From Mycolicibacterium peregrinum (lineage in GTDB: Bacteria > Actinomycetota > Actinomycetes > Mycobacteriales > Mycobacteriaceae), in NCBI RefSeq assembly GCF_001665785.1, contig NZ_LZSO01000023.1:1-64000 (forward strand): 64,000 nt of DNA. The letters are read 5' to 3'. Every line of letters starts with the position of its first letter. Within the stretch, counting starts at the first letter, position 1. Below, piece by piece: positions 8,432-17,396 of this stretch. Below the pieces are notes generated by a model that saw only the letters and a list, made by a program, of their open reading frames with translations, was not told where the DNA came from and ran no database searches. The position numbers and the translations under genes were made by a program.

Positions 8432-10521
8432 AACACCGTCGCGGTGAGCTGCAAGGTCTGCGACGGCGGGTCCAACAATGCCATGGTGCGCAACTGGAGT
8501 GGGTCGGTGATGTTGAGGAACAACCGGATCCAGCCGTGCAGCCCACTGACGTTGGCGGCCCACAGTTCACCGGGGCCCGACGCCGTCGCCGCCGTCCAGC
8601 GCAGGTACTTGGACGGGTGATCGGCCAGCTGGCCCTGCGCGTCCAGCGGTGCGACGTCGACGGGATTACCGTCGTGCACGCTCAACGGCATCCGCTGCGG
8701 ATTGTTGACCAGGACGAACGCCGGCGAGCCCGGCAGTTCGTACTCGGACCGCACCGCGACGGTGGCCGTGGTGGGGAACCCGCCGGGGTCGCGGCCGATC
8801 CGCACTGCGTACTGCAACCTCAACATGCCCGGGTACTCGATGCTGGCGACCGGTCCGGTCACCCTGCGGCCGCCGGAGAACGCCACCGGCGCCAGGTGCA
8901 GTGAACATCCCCCCACCGGGAGCGCACCGGTCAGGTGCATACCGCCGTACTTCTCGTAGTCCTCCAGGGAGATCTCGAAGGATCTGCCGGTCAGGCCGGC
9001 CCGGGGATCGTGCCCCTTCGGCGCGAGAGTCACCACCACACCGGCTGCGCCGGCCGGCCATTCGAACGTCAGCACCTGCTTGTTGCAGTACTCGACCAGT
9101 TCGACATCGCGGATGGTCCCGGTGTGTACGGCCGACACCGTGCGGCCGAGCACGGCGCGCCCGGCCAGGACGGTCACCGGCGTGACATAGGCCCGGCTCC
9201 ACCCCTGGGGCCACGGCACCCCGGTCATCAGCGTGCGGGTGCTGCCGTCGGGTTGTGCCTGATTGGCCACCGGCTGCCGCAAACGTAGGTCCGGGGCCAG
9301 CCCCACCTGCTCAAGGGCGTTCTCGGGAAGTTCGGTGGAGACACTCCCCGCGCTCGGACCGGTCTGGCTGAGGTAGATCGCCACCTCTGCTCCGGGAGCC
9401 GCCCAGGACACGTCGAACGACTCGCCGTCGAAGGCGGTGTCCACCGAGATGTCGGTGACCGCGGCGAGCACCGCAGACACCTCGACGTCGGCGTCGACGG
9501 GTTCCGACAGCTGCACGGCCCCGTCGACGTCCACCTCGCAACGCACCCGGTAGCGGTAGCGCATACCCCGGGCCGCCCCGGAGTCGACGAAACCGGTCCG
9601 GTGCTCGCCGTCGGCCAGGATCCGGTAGCGGGACTCGTCGATCGTGGGTCCGTCAGCCTCCTCGAGCGGGATGCGGTACACGTGCACGGCCCTCGTCGCC
9701 GGCGGTGACGTCCACTTTCCGATCACCAGGCCGCTGTCCTCGCGGATGGACACATCACCAGGCGGGGCGACCAAGACCCCACTGGCATAGAGCACCGGCC
9801 GGGTGCTGAGGGCGTCCGCGCGAGACGTCCCGGTGATGACCCAGACCTGGTAGTAGCGCACGGGCCCGGTCAACGGCCGGTCGTCGCTGGCCGCCGACAA
9901 CGGCGTCGCCGCGACGAGGTCAGCGTTCTCCGATGATCGGGGCGCCCGGTCCTCGGCGCTGACCACCCGGTACAGCACCACTCCCCCATTGGCTTGATAG
10001 TCCGGCCAACTCAATTCGACGACGCCGGGGCGGGACTCGCCGTGGCGGAAGGCAATCGGGTGCACGTCACCGGCCGTCGGTGGCTGCTGCGGCCTTTCGG
10101 GGACCTGGGTCTCCAGCTCGGCCAGTACCCGGGCCATCTCCTCGGCATGTTCTGCCACCGAACCGGGCAACATCTCGCGGATCTGCTCGACATCGGTGCG
10201 CCCCGACCGGAGCACCAGCCGGAGATGGGCTTCTTTGAAACTGCGCGCTGCGACCGCCCCGGAATCGACCAGTTGCTGACGCCAGGCCAGCAACGGCGCC
10301 AGCCGGGGATCCGCGTCGTCGGGATCGTCGACGGGATACAGATCGGGCATCAGAACACCAAATCCCCGCCGGACATGAGCGCTACGCGTCACCTGCTCCG
10401 GCAGCTCGAACAGCGCGAACTCCTGAGGTGCCAGGCCCACACTGGCCGACACACCCAGAAACGCTACCGCAGCACCGGCCTGGTCACTGCCACATGGTGG
10501 GGCGGGCTGAGACGACATCAT
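8428..10521 (-). CDS. FN3-like-repeat protein, first gene of the GTPase/GAP1 operon
   Basis: About 697 residues. An N-terminal segment (to about residue 125) contains a conserved-looking helical motif FKEAHLRLVLRSGR. The rest is a string of beta-sandwich domains with fibronectin-III-like spacing (VELSWPDYQANGGVVLYRV; later FDVSWAAPGAEVAIYL and VLTFEWPAG). No signal peptide or membrane segment, so it is probably cytoplasmic despite the FN3-like folds. Such proteins accompany GAP1/GTPase pairs in actinobacteria and may recognise a ligand; this is inference. ATG 10521 is taken; GTG 10530 and ATG 10518 are alternatives with no clear Shine-Dalgarno. It is divergent from the dioxygenase gene with only 25 bp between starts, so the promoters overlap. 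Confidence 0.6.
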   Translation of the reverse strand: MMSSQPAPPCGSDQAGAAVAFLGVSASVGLAPQEFALFELPEQVTRSAHVRRGFGVLMPDLYPVDDPDDADPRLAPLLAWRQQLVDSGAVAARSFKEAHLRLVLRSGRTDVEQIREMLPGSVAEHAEEMARVLAELETQVPERPQQPPTAGDVHPIAFRHGESRPGVVELSWPDYQANGGVVLYRVVSAEDRAPRSSENADLVAATPLSAASDDRPLTGPVRYYQVWVITGTSRADALSTRPVLYASGVLVAPPGDVSIREDSGLVIGKWTSPPATRAVHVYRIPLEEADGPTIDESRYRILADGEHRTGFVDSGAARGMRYRYRVRCEVDVDGAVQLSEPVDADVEVSAVLAAVTDISVDTAFDGESFDVSWAAPGAEVAIYLSQTGPSAGSVSTELPENALEQVGLAPDLRLRQPVANQAQPDGSTRTLMTGVPWPQGWSRAYVTPVTVLAGRAVLGRTVSAVHTGTIRDVELVEYCNKQVLTFEWPAGAAGVVVTLAPKGHDPRAGLTGRSFEISLEDYEKYGGMHLTGALPVGGCSLHLAPVAFSGGRRVTGPVASIEYPGMLRLQYAVRIGRDPGGFPTTATVAVRSEYELPGSPAFVLVNNPQRMPLSVHDGNPVDVAPLDAQGQLADHPSKYLRWTAATASGPGELWAANVSGLHGWIRLFLNITDPLQLRTMALLDPPSQTLQLTATVL

Positions 10522-10546
10522 CGGACACACGGCATAAGTTCAGAGC

Positions 10547-11389
10547 ATGTCTTCTGCCGGCTCGTCGGAACCTGACCCGCTGCCTGCACTCCGCGGTGTG
10601 GGCGCTACCGGCCCGATGCCCGCGGCGTTCATCGGGCACGGCAGCCCGATGAACGCGCTCGAGTCCAACCGCTTCACCACGGCCTGGCGCCGTTTCGGTC
10701 AGACCGTTCCGAAGCCGCGGGCGATTCTGGTGATCAGCGCGCACTGGTACATCAACGCCACCGCGGTCACCGCGATGCCGAGCCCGCGGACCATCCACGA
10801 CTTCTACGGATTCCCGCGTGAGCTGTTCGAGGTTCGATACCCGGCGCCGGGGCTGCCGGAGCTGGCCGAGGAGGTCAGCGACGTGGTGAAGCCGACGTGG
10901 GTGGGTGCCGACCTGGACAGCTGGGGCATCGACCACGGCACTTGGTCGGTGTTGCTGCACGCCTTCCCTGACGCGTCCATACCTGTTGTGCAACTGGCGA
11001 TCAACGCCAACGAACCGGCCGACTACCACCTGCAACTCGGCGCCAGGCTGGCGCCACTGCGTGAGCGCGGCGTGCTCATCGTGGGCAGCGGCAACATCGT
11101 GCACAACCTCGCCGGCATGGACCCCGCCCAGCCCGAGGAAGGTTTTGCCTGGGCCAAGCGGTTCGACGACGCCGCCCGAGAACAGCTCACCCACTCCCCC
11201 GCCGACGTCCTCGATCTCGCGGCACATCCGGACTACGCGGCCGCCGTGCCCACCCCGGACCACTTCATCCCCATGCTGTACTTCGCCGGGCTCGCCGGTG
11301 GCGCACCAGATTCCGGGAGGTCGGTAGACACCCTGGTCACCGGCTACACCTACGGGTCGTTGTCGATGACGTCCTATGTACTGCGCTGA
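10547..11389 (+). CDS. ygiD: Extradiol (4,5-DOPA-type) dioxygenase, LigB/YgiD family
   Basis: A 280-residue class III extradiol ring-cleavage dioxygenase. Expected metal-site segments are all present: GHGSPMNAL, SAHWY, DHGTWSVL and the late GSGNIVHNL and DHF histidines. E. coli YgiD opens L-DOPA between C4 and C5; the natural substrate in mycobacteria is not established. The length is close to that of E. coli YgiD and the protein looks intact. ATG 10547 is taken; it sits in a very short divergent promoter region shared with the FN3/GAP1/GTPase operon. The next gene on this strand, rmlA, is 99 bp downstream and metabolically unrelated. Confidence 0.85.
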   Translation: MSSAGSSEPDPLPALRGVGATGPMPAAFIGHGSPMNALESNRFTTAWRRFGQTVPKPRAILVISAHWYINATAVTAMPSPRTIHDFYGFPRELFEVRYPAPGLPELAEEVSDVVKPTWVGADLDSWGIDHGTWSVLLHAFPDASIPVVQLAINANEPADYHLQLGARLAPLRERGVLIVGSGNIVHNLAGMDPAQPEEGFAWAKRFDDAAREQLTHSPADVLDLAAHPDYAAAVPTPDHFIPMLYFAGLAGGAPDSGRSVDTLVTGYTYGSLSMTSYVLR

Positions 11390-11488
11390 GGCAGCTCGAT
11401 TCGTCGAACCCTCCCTCGACGGCACGCTATGGTGACGGGCGTGTTGAGCCATGACGAGCAGTTGAACCCCGTCGGGGTGTAGGCAGGC

Positions 11489-12355
11489 GTGCGCGGAATC
11501 ATCCTGGCCGGCGGTTCCGGCACACGACTTCATCCGATCACCATGGGTGTCAGCAAGCAGTTGCTGCCGGTGTACGACAAGCCGCTCATCTACTATCCCC
11601 TGTCCACGCTGATCATGGCCGGCATCCGCGACATCCTGGTGATCACCACACCGGTCGATGCCCCGGCGTTCCAGCGGCTCCTGGGCGACGGCTCGGCCTT
11701 CGGGGTGAACCTGACCTACGCGGTCCAACAGCAGCCCGAGGGCCTGGCTCAGGCATTCATCATCGGAGCCGAGCACATCGGCACCGATTCCGTAGCACTT
11801 GTGCTGGGCGACAACGTCTTCTATGGCCCAGGCCTGGGAACGAGTCTGCGCCGGTTCCAAAATGTCAGCGGCGGTGCGATATTCGCGTACTGGGTGGCCA
11901 ACCCGACGGCCTACGGTGTCGTCGAGTTCGACTCGAACGGCGCAGCGCTGTCACTGGAGGAGAAGCCCGTCGTCCCCAAATCCCAGTACGCGGTGCCCGG
12001 GCTGTATTTCTACGACAACGACGTCATCGAGATCGCCCGGTCGCTGCGCAAGTCGGCCCGCGGCGAATATGAGATAACCGGCGTCAATCAGACCTACCTG
12101 AGCCAGGGCCGACTCTCGGTCGAGGTACTGGCCCGAGGCACCGCGTGGCTGGACACCGGCACCTTCGACTCGTTGTTGGACGCCAGTGACTACGTCCGCA
12201 CCATCGAACGCCGCCAAGGGCTGAAGATCGGTGTGCCAGAGGAGATCGCGTGGCGGGAGGGCTACATCGACGACGCCCAACTGGCGGCGCGCGCCAAAGA
12301 ACTGCCCAAATCCGGCTACGGCGACTATCTACTGGAGCTTCTGGCGCGCAAGTAG
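11489..12355 (+). CDS. rmlA: Glucose-1-phosphate thymidylyltransferase
   Basis: A 288-residue RmlA/RfbA. It makes dTDP-glucose from dTTP and glucose-1-phosphate, the first step to dTDP-L-rhamnose, which links arabinogalactan to peptidoglycan. The nucleotide-binding signature [11 protein letters not shown] begins at residue 8; [26 protein letters not shown] and GTAWLDTG follow as in the family. The GTG start at 11489 begins directly with the conserved MRGIILAGG. In M. tuberculosis rmlA lies elsewhere (Rv0334), so this location is either a relocated or an additional copy. A 17-codon reading frame (11429-11482, ATG to TAG) precedes it and could be a leader peptide, without other support. It converges on the Imm33-like gene 9 bp away. 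Confidence 0.93.
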   Translation: MRGIILAGGSGTRLHPITMGVSKQLLPVYDKPLIYYPLSTLIMAGIRDILVITTPVDAPAFQRLLGDGSAFGVNLTYAVQQQPEGLAQAFIIGAEHIGTDSVALVLGDNVFYGPGLGTSLRRFQNVSGGAIFAYWVANPTAYGVVEFDSNGAALSLEEKPVVPKSQYAVPGLYFYDNDVIEIARSLRKSARGEYEITGVNQTYLSQGRLSVEVLARGTAWLDTGTFDSLLDASDYVRTIERRQGLKIGVPEEIAWREGYIDDAQLAARAKELPKSGYGDYLLELLARK

Positions 12356-12364
12356 GCGACGCAC

Positions 12365-13048
12365 TTACGGCGTCTGGTCGCCTACCACGTCGTCTCCGAA
12401 CATCGTGGCAAGCAGCGAACCCTCCCGCACCGGCAACGGTTCACCCTGCCGCACGACCAGCGGTGCCCCGCCGCCTACGAGCGCCGAACAGTCCGGCGGC
12501 AATGCCAGGAAACCGATGATGGCCGGGTTGGCCACGGCGAGCTCGTACAGGGTGGCGTGCCGAAGGTTCGCCTCATCGTGGTCGTGGTCGTCGCCGGGAC
12601 AGCCGATGTACCAACCGGACTCGTCCTCATCATGGGGATATCGATGCATCAAGACGGTGTCCGCGCTCGCTAATCGCTCGCAGGTCATCGCGTACTGGAT
12701 GTAGCGCGGGAAGTCCAATTCTTCTGCGAGTCCGACACTTTCGGCAACCTCACGCTGATACCACAGCTGACTGACGGTGTTCGTTGCACCGGCGACAAGG
12801 TTCGGTGGGACATTCTCGAAATCCGGCTCGCACAGTCCCAGCGTGCCGTCGCCGAGATCGGTGACGTAGCAATTCAGCCACCCGATGGCGATGCTCTCTC
12901 CGACCGAGAATCGGGTGCCGCTTCTGATGCAGCTCTCCAGCCAGGACGCCAGCCACTCGATGCCCAGCTCAGTTACCACCTCGGGCTCGTACTCGAGGGT
13001 GAATTCCGGGTGCCCGGACGCTCCCGCCGTCGTTCTACGCTGCGCCAC
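12365..13048 (-). CDS. Imm33-like (DUF2185) immunity-type protein
   Basis: A 227-residue soluble protein. The C-terminal half fits the Imm33/DUF2185 pattern: VLMHRYPHDEDESGWYIGCP, then LYELAVANPAIIGFLALPPDC (read as two adjoining blocks), i.e. R-x-P, a D/E-SGW turn, an acidic GDD stretch and a late P-x-I-x-x-L/F-x-L-P motif. Imm33 proteins are predicted antidotes in polymorphic-toxin loci. The N-terminal half (EWLASWLESCIRSGTRF) is a second domain I cannot name. No toxin gene is adjacent, but a broken SUKH-type immunity gene starts 90 bp away on the other strand, suggesting a remnant orphan-immunity island. GTG start at 13048. Confidence 0.55.
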   Translation of the reverse strand: MAQRRTTAGASGHPEFTLEYEPEVVTELGIEWLASWLESCIRSGTRFSVGESIAIGWLNCYVTDLGDGTLGLCEPDFENVPPNLVAGATNTVSQLWYQREVAESVGLAEELDFPRYIQYAMTCERLASADTVLMHRYPHDEDESGWYIGCPGDDHDHDEANLRHATLYELAVANPAIIGFLALPPDCSALVGGGAPLVVRQGEPLPVREGSLLATMFGDDVVGDQTP

Positions 13049-13137
13049 GTCTGTTCTCCATATTCGCGATCACGGGTCGGGCCGAGTGTGGCACATTCGG
13101 GCTTCTGGGGTGGCTGTGCGTCGCATAGGGTCCGACC

Positions 13138-13635
13138 ATGTCGCTCGATCAATTGATTTCGCTCGTGCCGCCGCCGAAGTCCGTGCCCGACTGCGACTTC
13201 GGCGCCGACTCGTCAGCACCTACGGCAGCGGATCATTCGGTGGATACCTGGGGGTGATGGCCCCCACCCAGGATGAATTGGTCTTCGGCGGCGCGGATTG
13301 CCGACAGTCCCTGACCGACCTGCGTCACACCTATGCCAACCACAGCTGGATCTATCCGGACGGGTCGACGGCCCCCAATGGTGCTCGGGGACGTCGATCC
13401 AGTGCCCTATTACGGATGGGGTGGTGCCCCAGGTGGGGAAACCGGTTACTGGCACGTCGACGGCGACGACCCCAACGGGTGGGCGGCCGTTGTGATCGGC
13501 GACGGCCTGACGAACGACTACCACCCGCACGGACTAGTCGCCTATCTCACCGACCTCATCGCAGGGCGGTTTCCGACCGAGGTGTTCGGCGACGACGCCT
13601 TGGAGCTCATCCGTGCGACGTTTCTACCCAGATGA
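13138..13635 (+). pseudogene. Frameshifted SUKH (SMI1/KNR4) immunity-type gene
   Basis: Three pieces of a SUKH-type protein lie in two frames. ATG 13138 opens MSLDQLISLVPPPKSVPDCD in frame 1 and hits TGA at 13255. Frame 3 then carries STYGSGSFGGYLGVMAP and the LTDLRHTYANHSWIYPDG block up to about 13372. Frame 1 resumes with YYGWGGAPGGETGYWHVDGD and WAAVVIGDGLTNDYHPHG to TGA 13635. YGSGSF and the W-rich GYWHV/NGWAAVV core are typical of SUKH proteins, which neutralise nuclease and deaminase toxins. Two compensating indels (near 13180-13215 and 13370-13400), or sequencing errors, would explain it. Confidence 0.5.
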
Positions 13636-13657
13636 CCTAGACGAGTTGCCGCGCCGG

Positions 13658-14686
13658 TCAGCCCTTACCGTTGATCTTCGTGCCGATCTCACGGGCGACC
13701 GAAAGGCCGGCCGTCACGTTGTCACTGCTGCATCCCCGCACATCAACGACTACGTTGGCCCGTCGCGACACCCCACGACTACAGGTGATCGCATTGGCGG
13801 CTCCGCTGGTGTCGGTGAGAATCGACATGTTCAAGAACTCTTTGGCTTTGTCCTCACCGTTGCCCGTGGTCTTCACCGTGTCGGTGCCCAGGCCGTCATA
13901 GGTGGCATTGAGTGTCTTGAATCGACACGCCGTCCAGTCGGAGGCCTGCTTCTGGAACGCCGCCTCGGCAGCCGCCTCATCCGGGAACAACACCGCGGCC
14001 TGAACCAAGTGGAGTCCGTTCCCGCCCTGCGCGGTCTGGATTGCCACGCCCGTGTAGCCGGAATCGCCATAGGTCGATTGAGCACCCGGAGCCCACACGC
14101 CCGCGCAGTTCGGGGGTGTGACGGGATCGGTGGACAGTGACGTCTCGACCGGGCCGGTCGTCACGCCGGAAATATAGAGCTTCTTCTCGATCTCACTGGC
14201 AGACAACAACACACCCTCCAGCTCCGACGCCTCCACGCTGCCGTCGGCGCCGGGCAGTGCTGCCGTTGCCGAGCTGGTCGCCGGGCTCTTCGACGTGGTC
14301 TGGTTGGAACCCGACGGACGTGCGCTGGTGGTGCCGGTCGCGACCGCACCATCACTCGGCTCATCGCTGCCACCCAGATTGACTGCGACAAGGACGATCG
14401 CCAGCACCAAGACGACCGCGCCTGCAATCACGCCCCCGATGATCCACGGCCCTTTGTTGTTGCCGTTGTCGGGCGGCTGGCCGTAGGGCGGGTTCATCAT
14501 CGGCGGTGCGTTCCACGGACCGGGTTGACCGGCCTGCCATTGCCCGCCGGGCATCGGAGGCGGCGGATACGGCGCCGACGGCGGTCCCTGCGGAGGGCCC
14601 GCCGGAGGCCAGGGCGACTGCGACGGGGCAGGCTGATTGCCAGGCCAGCCGCCGCCCTGGAATGGGTCGTTTCCACCAGGATTCAT
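13658..14686 (-). CDS. Membrane protein with PknH-like extracellular sensor domain
   Basis: 342 residues: a Pro/Gly/Gln-rich cytoplasmic N terminus (about 1-75), one membrane helix (WIIGGVIAGAVVLVLAIVLV), a Ser/Thr-rich linker, then an extracellular domain of the PknH C-terminal sensor type with the expected cysteines (PPNCAGV, WTACRF, ITCSRG, RGCSSD). In PknH this domain is attached to a Ser/Thr kinase; here the kinase is absent, so it is an orphan sensor or binding module. ATG 14686 has GGAGG at 14691-14695 on the minus strand. The frame is open further upstream, but no strong start lies there. It converges on the broken SUKH gene. Confidence 0.8.
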   Translation of the reverse strand: MNPGGNDPFQGGGWPGNQPAPSQSPWPPAGPPQGPPSAPYPPPPMPGGQWQAGQPGPWNAPPMMNPPYGQPPDNGNNKGPWIIGGVIAGAVVLVLAIVLVAVNLGGSDEPSDGAVATGTTSARPSGSNQTTSKSPATSSATAALPGADGSVEASELEGVLLSASEIEKKLYISGVTTGPVETSLSTDPVTPPNCAGVWAPGAQSTYGDSGYTGVAIQTAQGGNGLHLVQAAVLFPDEAAAEAAFQKQASDWTACRFKTLNATYDGLGTDTVKTTGNGEDKAKEFLNMSILTDTSGAANAITCSRGVSRRANVVVDVRGCSSDNVTAGLSVAREIGTKINGKG

Positions 14687-14744
14687 TGGTCCTCCATATC
14701 TTGTTGTGAAAGAGCTCGAGCCACATGTCCTAGTCGCCGGCCCG

Positions 14745-15020
14745 ATATCCGCGAAGGGCCTCGACGGCGGGCGCTTCGGTGCCTTCTCCTGGTTCCCGGT
14801 CGAATTCCCTGCGGGCAGGTATCGCTCGGTTCGCATGCCGCGGACGCATTGCCACAACTGCCCCCTGGCCCGGAAGATCCCGGCATACGGGTCTGTGTCG
14901 AACGGATACTTCGGGTCTTCCGCCGGCCATCACTCGCATTGGTCGGCCACCCGCGCGGTCGCGGCGGTCAAGCACGGTAATCGGGTCTGCCGCTGCGCCA
15001 CCGCACATCGGACAGCGCAA
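14745..15020 (-). other. Possible decayed small zinc-ribbon gene
   Basis: On the minus strand an ATG at 15020 opens MRCPMCGGAAADP, a CPxCG-type zinc ribbon, with high-GC codon third positions down to about 14930. From there the coding-like composition moves to another frame (PAEDPKYPFDTDPYAGIFR), separated by a TGA at 14930-14932. This looks like a frameshifted gene but could be chance. Apart from this and the tRNA-Leu terminator I see nothing in 14687-15399. Confidence 0.25.
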
Positions 15021-15336
15021 AGGACCCCCCGTTCTGTGGTGCTCTGGACAGCCCGCCCACCCTAACCCCGCTGATCACCGGCTGAGGACACCAATTTGGC
15101 CGAACCGCTGCCCTGCACGCCCCTTCCGCGCACCATAACCGTGGCGGTCGCAACATGGATGACAGGGAGGGAAGTAGACGACGTCAGATTGTCGTCCCGT
15201 GGCGGTCATCCCCCTGGGGTTACCACTCGCTTGAACCCCGTGGCCCTCGGCGTTGACATTCACGCCCCCGACTCGCCTCGGTGAATTGAGTCCGGACTCC
15301 CGGCGCGGGCCACCAAACACATGGGCCACCAAACAC

Positions 15337-15370
15337 AAAGGCCGCGAACCCGGTTGGGTTCGCGGCCTTT
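15337..15370 (-). terminator. Intrinsic terminator of tRNA-Leu
   Basis: Perfect 15-bp inverted repeat AAAGGCCGCGAACCC (15337-15351) / GGGTTCGCGGCCTTT (15356-15370) with a 4-base loop, 30 bp downstream of tRNA-Leu on its strand. Confidence 0.85.
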
Positions 15371-15399
15371 GAGTTGCGATTCGTAGAACCGCTCTCTGT

Positions 15400-15481
15400 G
15401 GGCGAAGGGGGACTTGAACCCCCACGTCCCGAAGGACACTGGCACCTGAAGCCAGCGCGTCTGCCATTCCGCCACTCGCCC
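15400..15481 (-). tRNA. leuT: tRNA-Leu (CAG)
   Basis: An 82-nt class II tRNA read on the minus strand. The acceptor stem is GGGCGAG/CTTCGCCC-like, the anticodon loop TTCAGGT gives CAG (stem CTGGC/GCCAG), a long variable arm follows and the T arm is GGGGGTTCAAGTCCCCC. CCA is not encoded (ACA follows in the genome). M. tuberculosis leuT has the same place beside fhaA. Confidence 0.95.
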
Positions 15482-15755
15482 GAATGACCGAGGCAGCGTA
15501 ACACTGCGAGCCTGCGGTTCCCAAACCAGCCGATCAGCGGGCCGATCAGGTGGCCTTCAACCTGTCAGAAAACCCTTAACCTCATCTAGATCGGGTCACT
15601 GACCTGCATCGATCGGATTCTCAGAGTTCTGTTGGTCCCGCATTACGGCACCAGGCCGATACCATGCTTGTGAGCAGTGTGGCCAGAGCGACACGCGGGA
15701 GCACGGGCTGCCGTGCCGAGGCGACGAACGACAACGAGAAAAGGCGGGCGGTGAC

Positions 15756-17264
15756 ATGGGTCTGGTCGACCGCATCGAACGCAAACTCGAGTCGACCGTC
15801 GGCGATGCGTTCGCCCGGGTCTTCGGCGGCTCGATTGTGCCCCAGGAAGTAGAGACGGCGTTGTGCCGGGAAGCCGAGTCCCGAGCCCGTACGGTGGCCG
15901 GTGGACGAGTTTTGGCACCGAACGACTACGTAATTACGCTCAGTGGCACTGACTATCAGAAAGTAAGCGCCGATACTGACCTGACCTCGACCGCGTTCGC
16001 CAAACATCTGGGGGGATTCATTCGTGATCAGGGGTGGCAAACGTATGGTGATGTGGTCGTTAGATTCGAGCAATCACCGAACTTGCACACCGGACAGTTC
16101 CGCGCACATGGCGCGGTTAACCCCGATTCGACCGCTGGCGAATCCGCGCGAGCCCAAGGCGACCATGCGTTCACCGCAGAATCAGGAGAACCACCTATGA
16201 CCGATAACCCGAATTACCGCGGCGGCCAGGGACAAGGGCGGCCCGGCGACGACTATTACGACGACCGTTACGGGCATCCCCAGGATGATCCCCGTGGCGG
16301 GCAGTACCCACCGGAGCAAGGCGGCTACCCCCCGCAGGATCAGGGTGGCTACCCTCCGCAGCGCGGCGGATACGGCGGAGACCGCGGCGGTTACCCCGAC
16401 CAGGGCGGTTACCCTGATCAAGGCGGTTACCCCGACCAGGGCGGCTACCCCGATCAAGGCGGCTACCCCGATCAGGGCGGCGGGTACCCTCCGCAGTCCT
16501 ACGAGCAGCAGCGCCCGCCCGCCGGCTACGGCGGCCAGCAAGCCGGCCAGCCGGGCGGTGGCTATGACCGCGGCTACGGCGGCCAGCCGGGCGGTGGCTA
16601 CGGCCAGCCCCCGCAGGCCCCGCCGGGTGGCCAACCCGGTTACGGCGGCGGCAGCGACTACGACTACGGACGTCAGGACCCCCGCCAGGGAGGCGGCTAC
16701 CCGGAGCAGGGTGGCGGTTACCCCGAGCAGGGCGGCTACGGCGGTGGCGGCGGACAGCCCTACGGACGCCAGGACTACGGCCAGCCGCAGGATTACGGCC
16801 GCGGCTACGCCGAGCCTCAGCAGGGCGGCGGCTACGGGGAGCCCGGCTACGGCGACGCAGCAGGTTATGGCGATCAGGGCGGCTTCGGCGGCGGCGACTA
16901 CGGCGCACCGCAGGGAGGCCAGCCCGGTTACGGCGCCCAGCCGGGCGGCTACGGCGGCGGTGACTATGCCGCAGGTGGCGCTGCAGTGACGCTGCAGCTC
17001 GACGACGGCAGCGGCCGCACCTACCAGCTCCGCGAAGGCGCCAACGTGATCGGCCGCGGTCAGGACGCACAGTTCCGCCTGCCCGACACCGGGGTGTCAC
17101 GCCGGCATCTCGAGATCCGGTGGGACGGCCAGGTCGCGTTGCTGTCCGACCTCAACTCCACCAACGGCACCACGGTGAACAACGCACCGGTGCAGGAGTG
17201 GCAGTTGGCCGACGGCGACGTGATCCGGCTGGGCCATTCCGAGATCATCGTGCGCGTGCACTGA
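15756..17264 (+). CDS. fhaA: FHA-domain protein FhaA
   Basis: 502 residues in three parts. The N-terminal domain (about 1-120, starting [20 protein letters not shown]) is the FhaA N-terminal (DUF3662) fold. A Gly/Tyr/Pro/Gln-rich low-complexity region covers about 145-410. A C-terminal FHA domain (about 415-502) binds phosphothreonine through [19 protein letters not shown] and NSTNGT. FhaA is a reader of Ser/Thr-kinase signalling in wall synthesis; in mycobacteria its FHA domain is reported to bind the phosphorylated pseudokinase of MurJ, encoded at 55240 here. The first gene of the fhaA-pknB cluster, it follows a 274-bp gap after tRNA-Leu. ATG 15756. Confidence 0.97.
   Translation: MGLVDRIERKLESTVGDAFARVFGGSIVPQEVETALCREAESRARTVAGGRVLAPNDYVITLSGTDYQKVSADTDLTSTAFAKHLGGFIRDQGWQTYGDVVVRFEQSPNLHTGQFRAHGAVNPDSTAGESARAQGDHAFTAESGEPPMTDNPNYRGGQGQGRPGDDYYDDRYGHPQDDPRGGQYPPEQGGYPPQDQGGYPPQRGGYGGDRGGYPDQGGYPDQGGYPDQGGYPDQGGYPDQGGGYPPQSYEQQRPPAGYGGQQAGQPGGGYDRGYGGQPGGGYGQPPQAPPGGQPGYGGGSDYDYGRQDPRQGGGYPEQGGGYPEQGGYGGGGGQPYGRQDYGQPQDYGRGYAEPQQGGGYGEPGYGDAAGYGDQGGFGGGDYGAPQGGQPGYGAQPGGYGGGDYAAGGAAVTLQLDDGSGRTYQLREGANVIGRGQDAQFRLPDTGVSRRHLEIRWDGQVALLSDLNSTNGTTVNNAPVQEWQLADGDVIRLGHSEIIVRVH
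16386..16475 (+). repeat. Five tandem 18-bp units within fhaA (GGYPDQ)
   Basis: Five consecutive in-frame copies of an 18-bp unit encode GGYPDQ; copies differ by silent changes (CCCGACCAG, CCTGATCAA). Related GGYPPQ and GGYPEQ units flank it. Slipped-strand length variation between strains is likely. Confidence 0.85.
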
Positions 17265-17396
17265 GCCTGGCGAGACCGGACACACCTGAGTGGCAAGCAC
17301 CCCGCTTAGCCCTCACTGCGAACGGCGTCCAAGTATCGTGACGTTGCCGACGGTAGCTGAGCGGTGCCAGTGGGGTGGAAACGGAGAGGACGTCAG

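Noticed and set aside
11429..11482. 17-codon frame before rmlA as a gene
   Set aside because: No conservation evidence and no ribosome-binding site; noted only as a possible leader.
10484..11860. Minus-strand frame across the dioxygenase and rmlA starts
   Set aside because: Crosses two well-supported genes and the intergenic gap; low-complexity translation.
15301..15340. Repeated CACCAAACACA near the tRNA-Leu terminator as a CRISPR or att site
   Set aside because: Only two imperfect short copies with no spacer structure and no integrase gene nearby.
16285..16989. Alternative-frame Ala/Thr-rich open frame in the fhaA linker
   Set aside because: Caused by the repetitive GGYPDQ coding sequence; no start signal.
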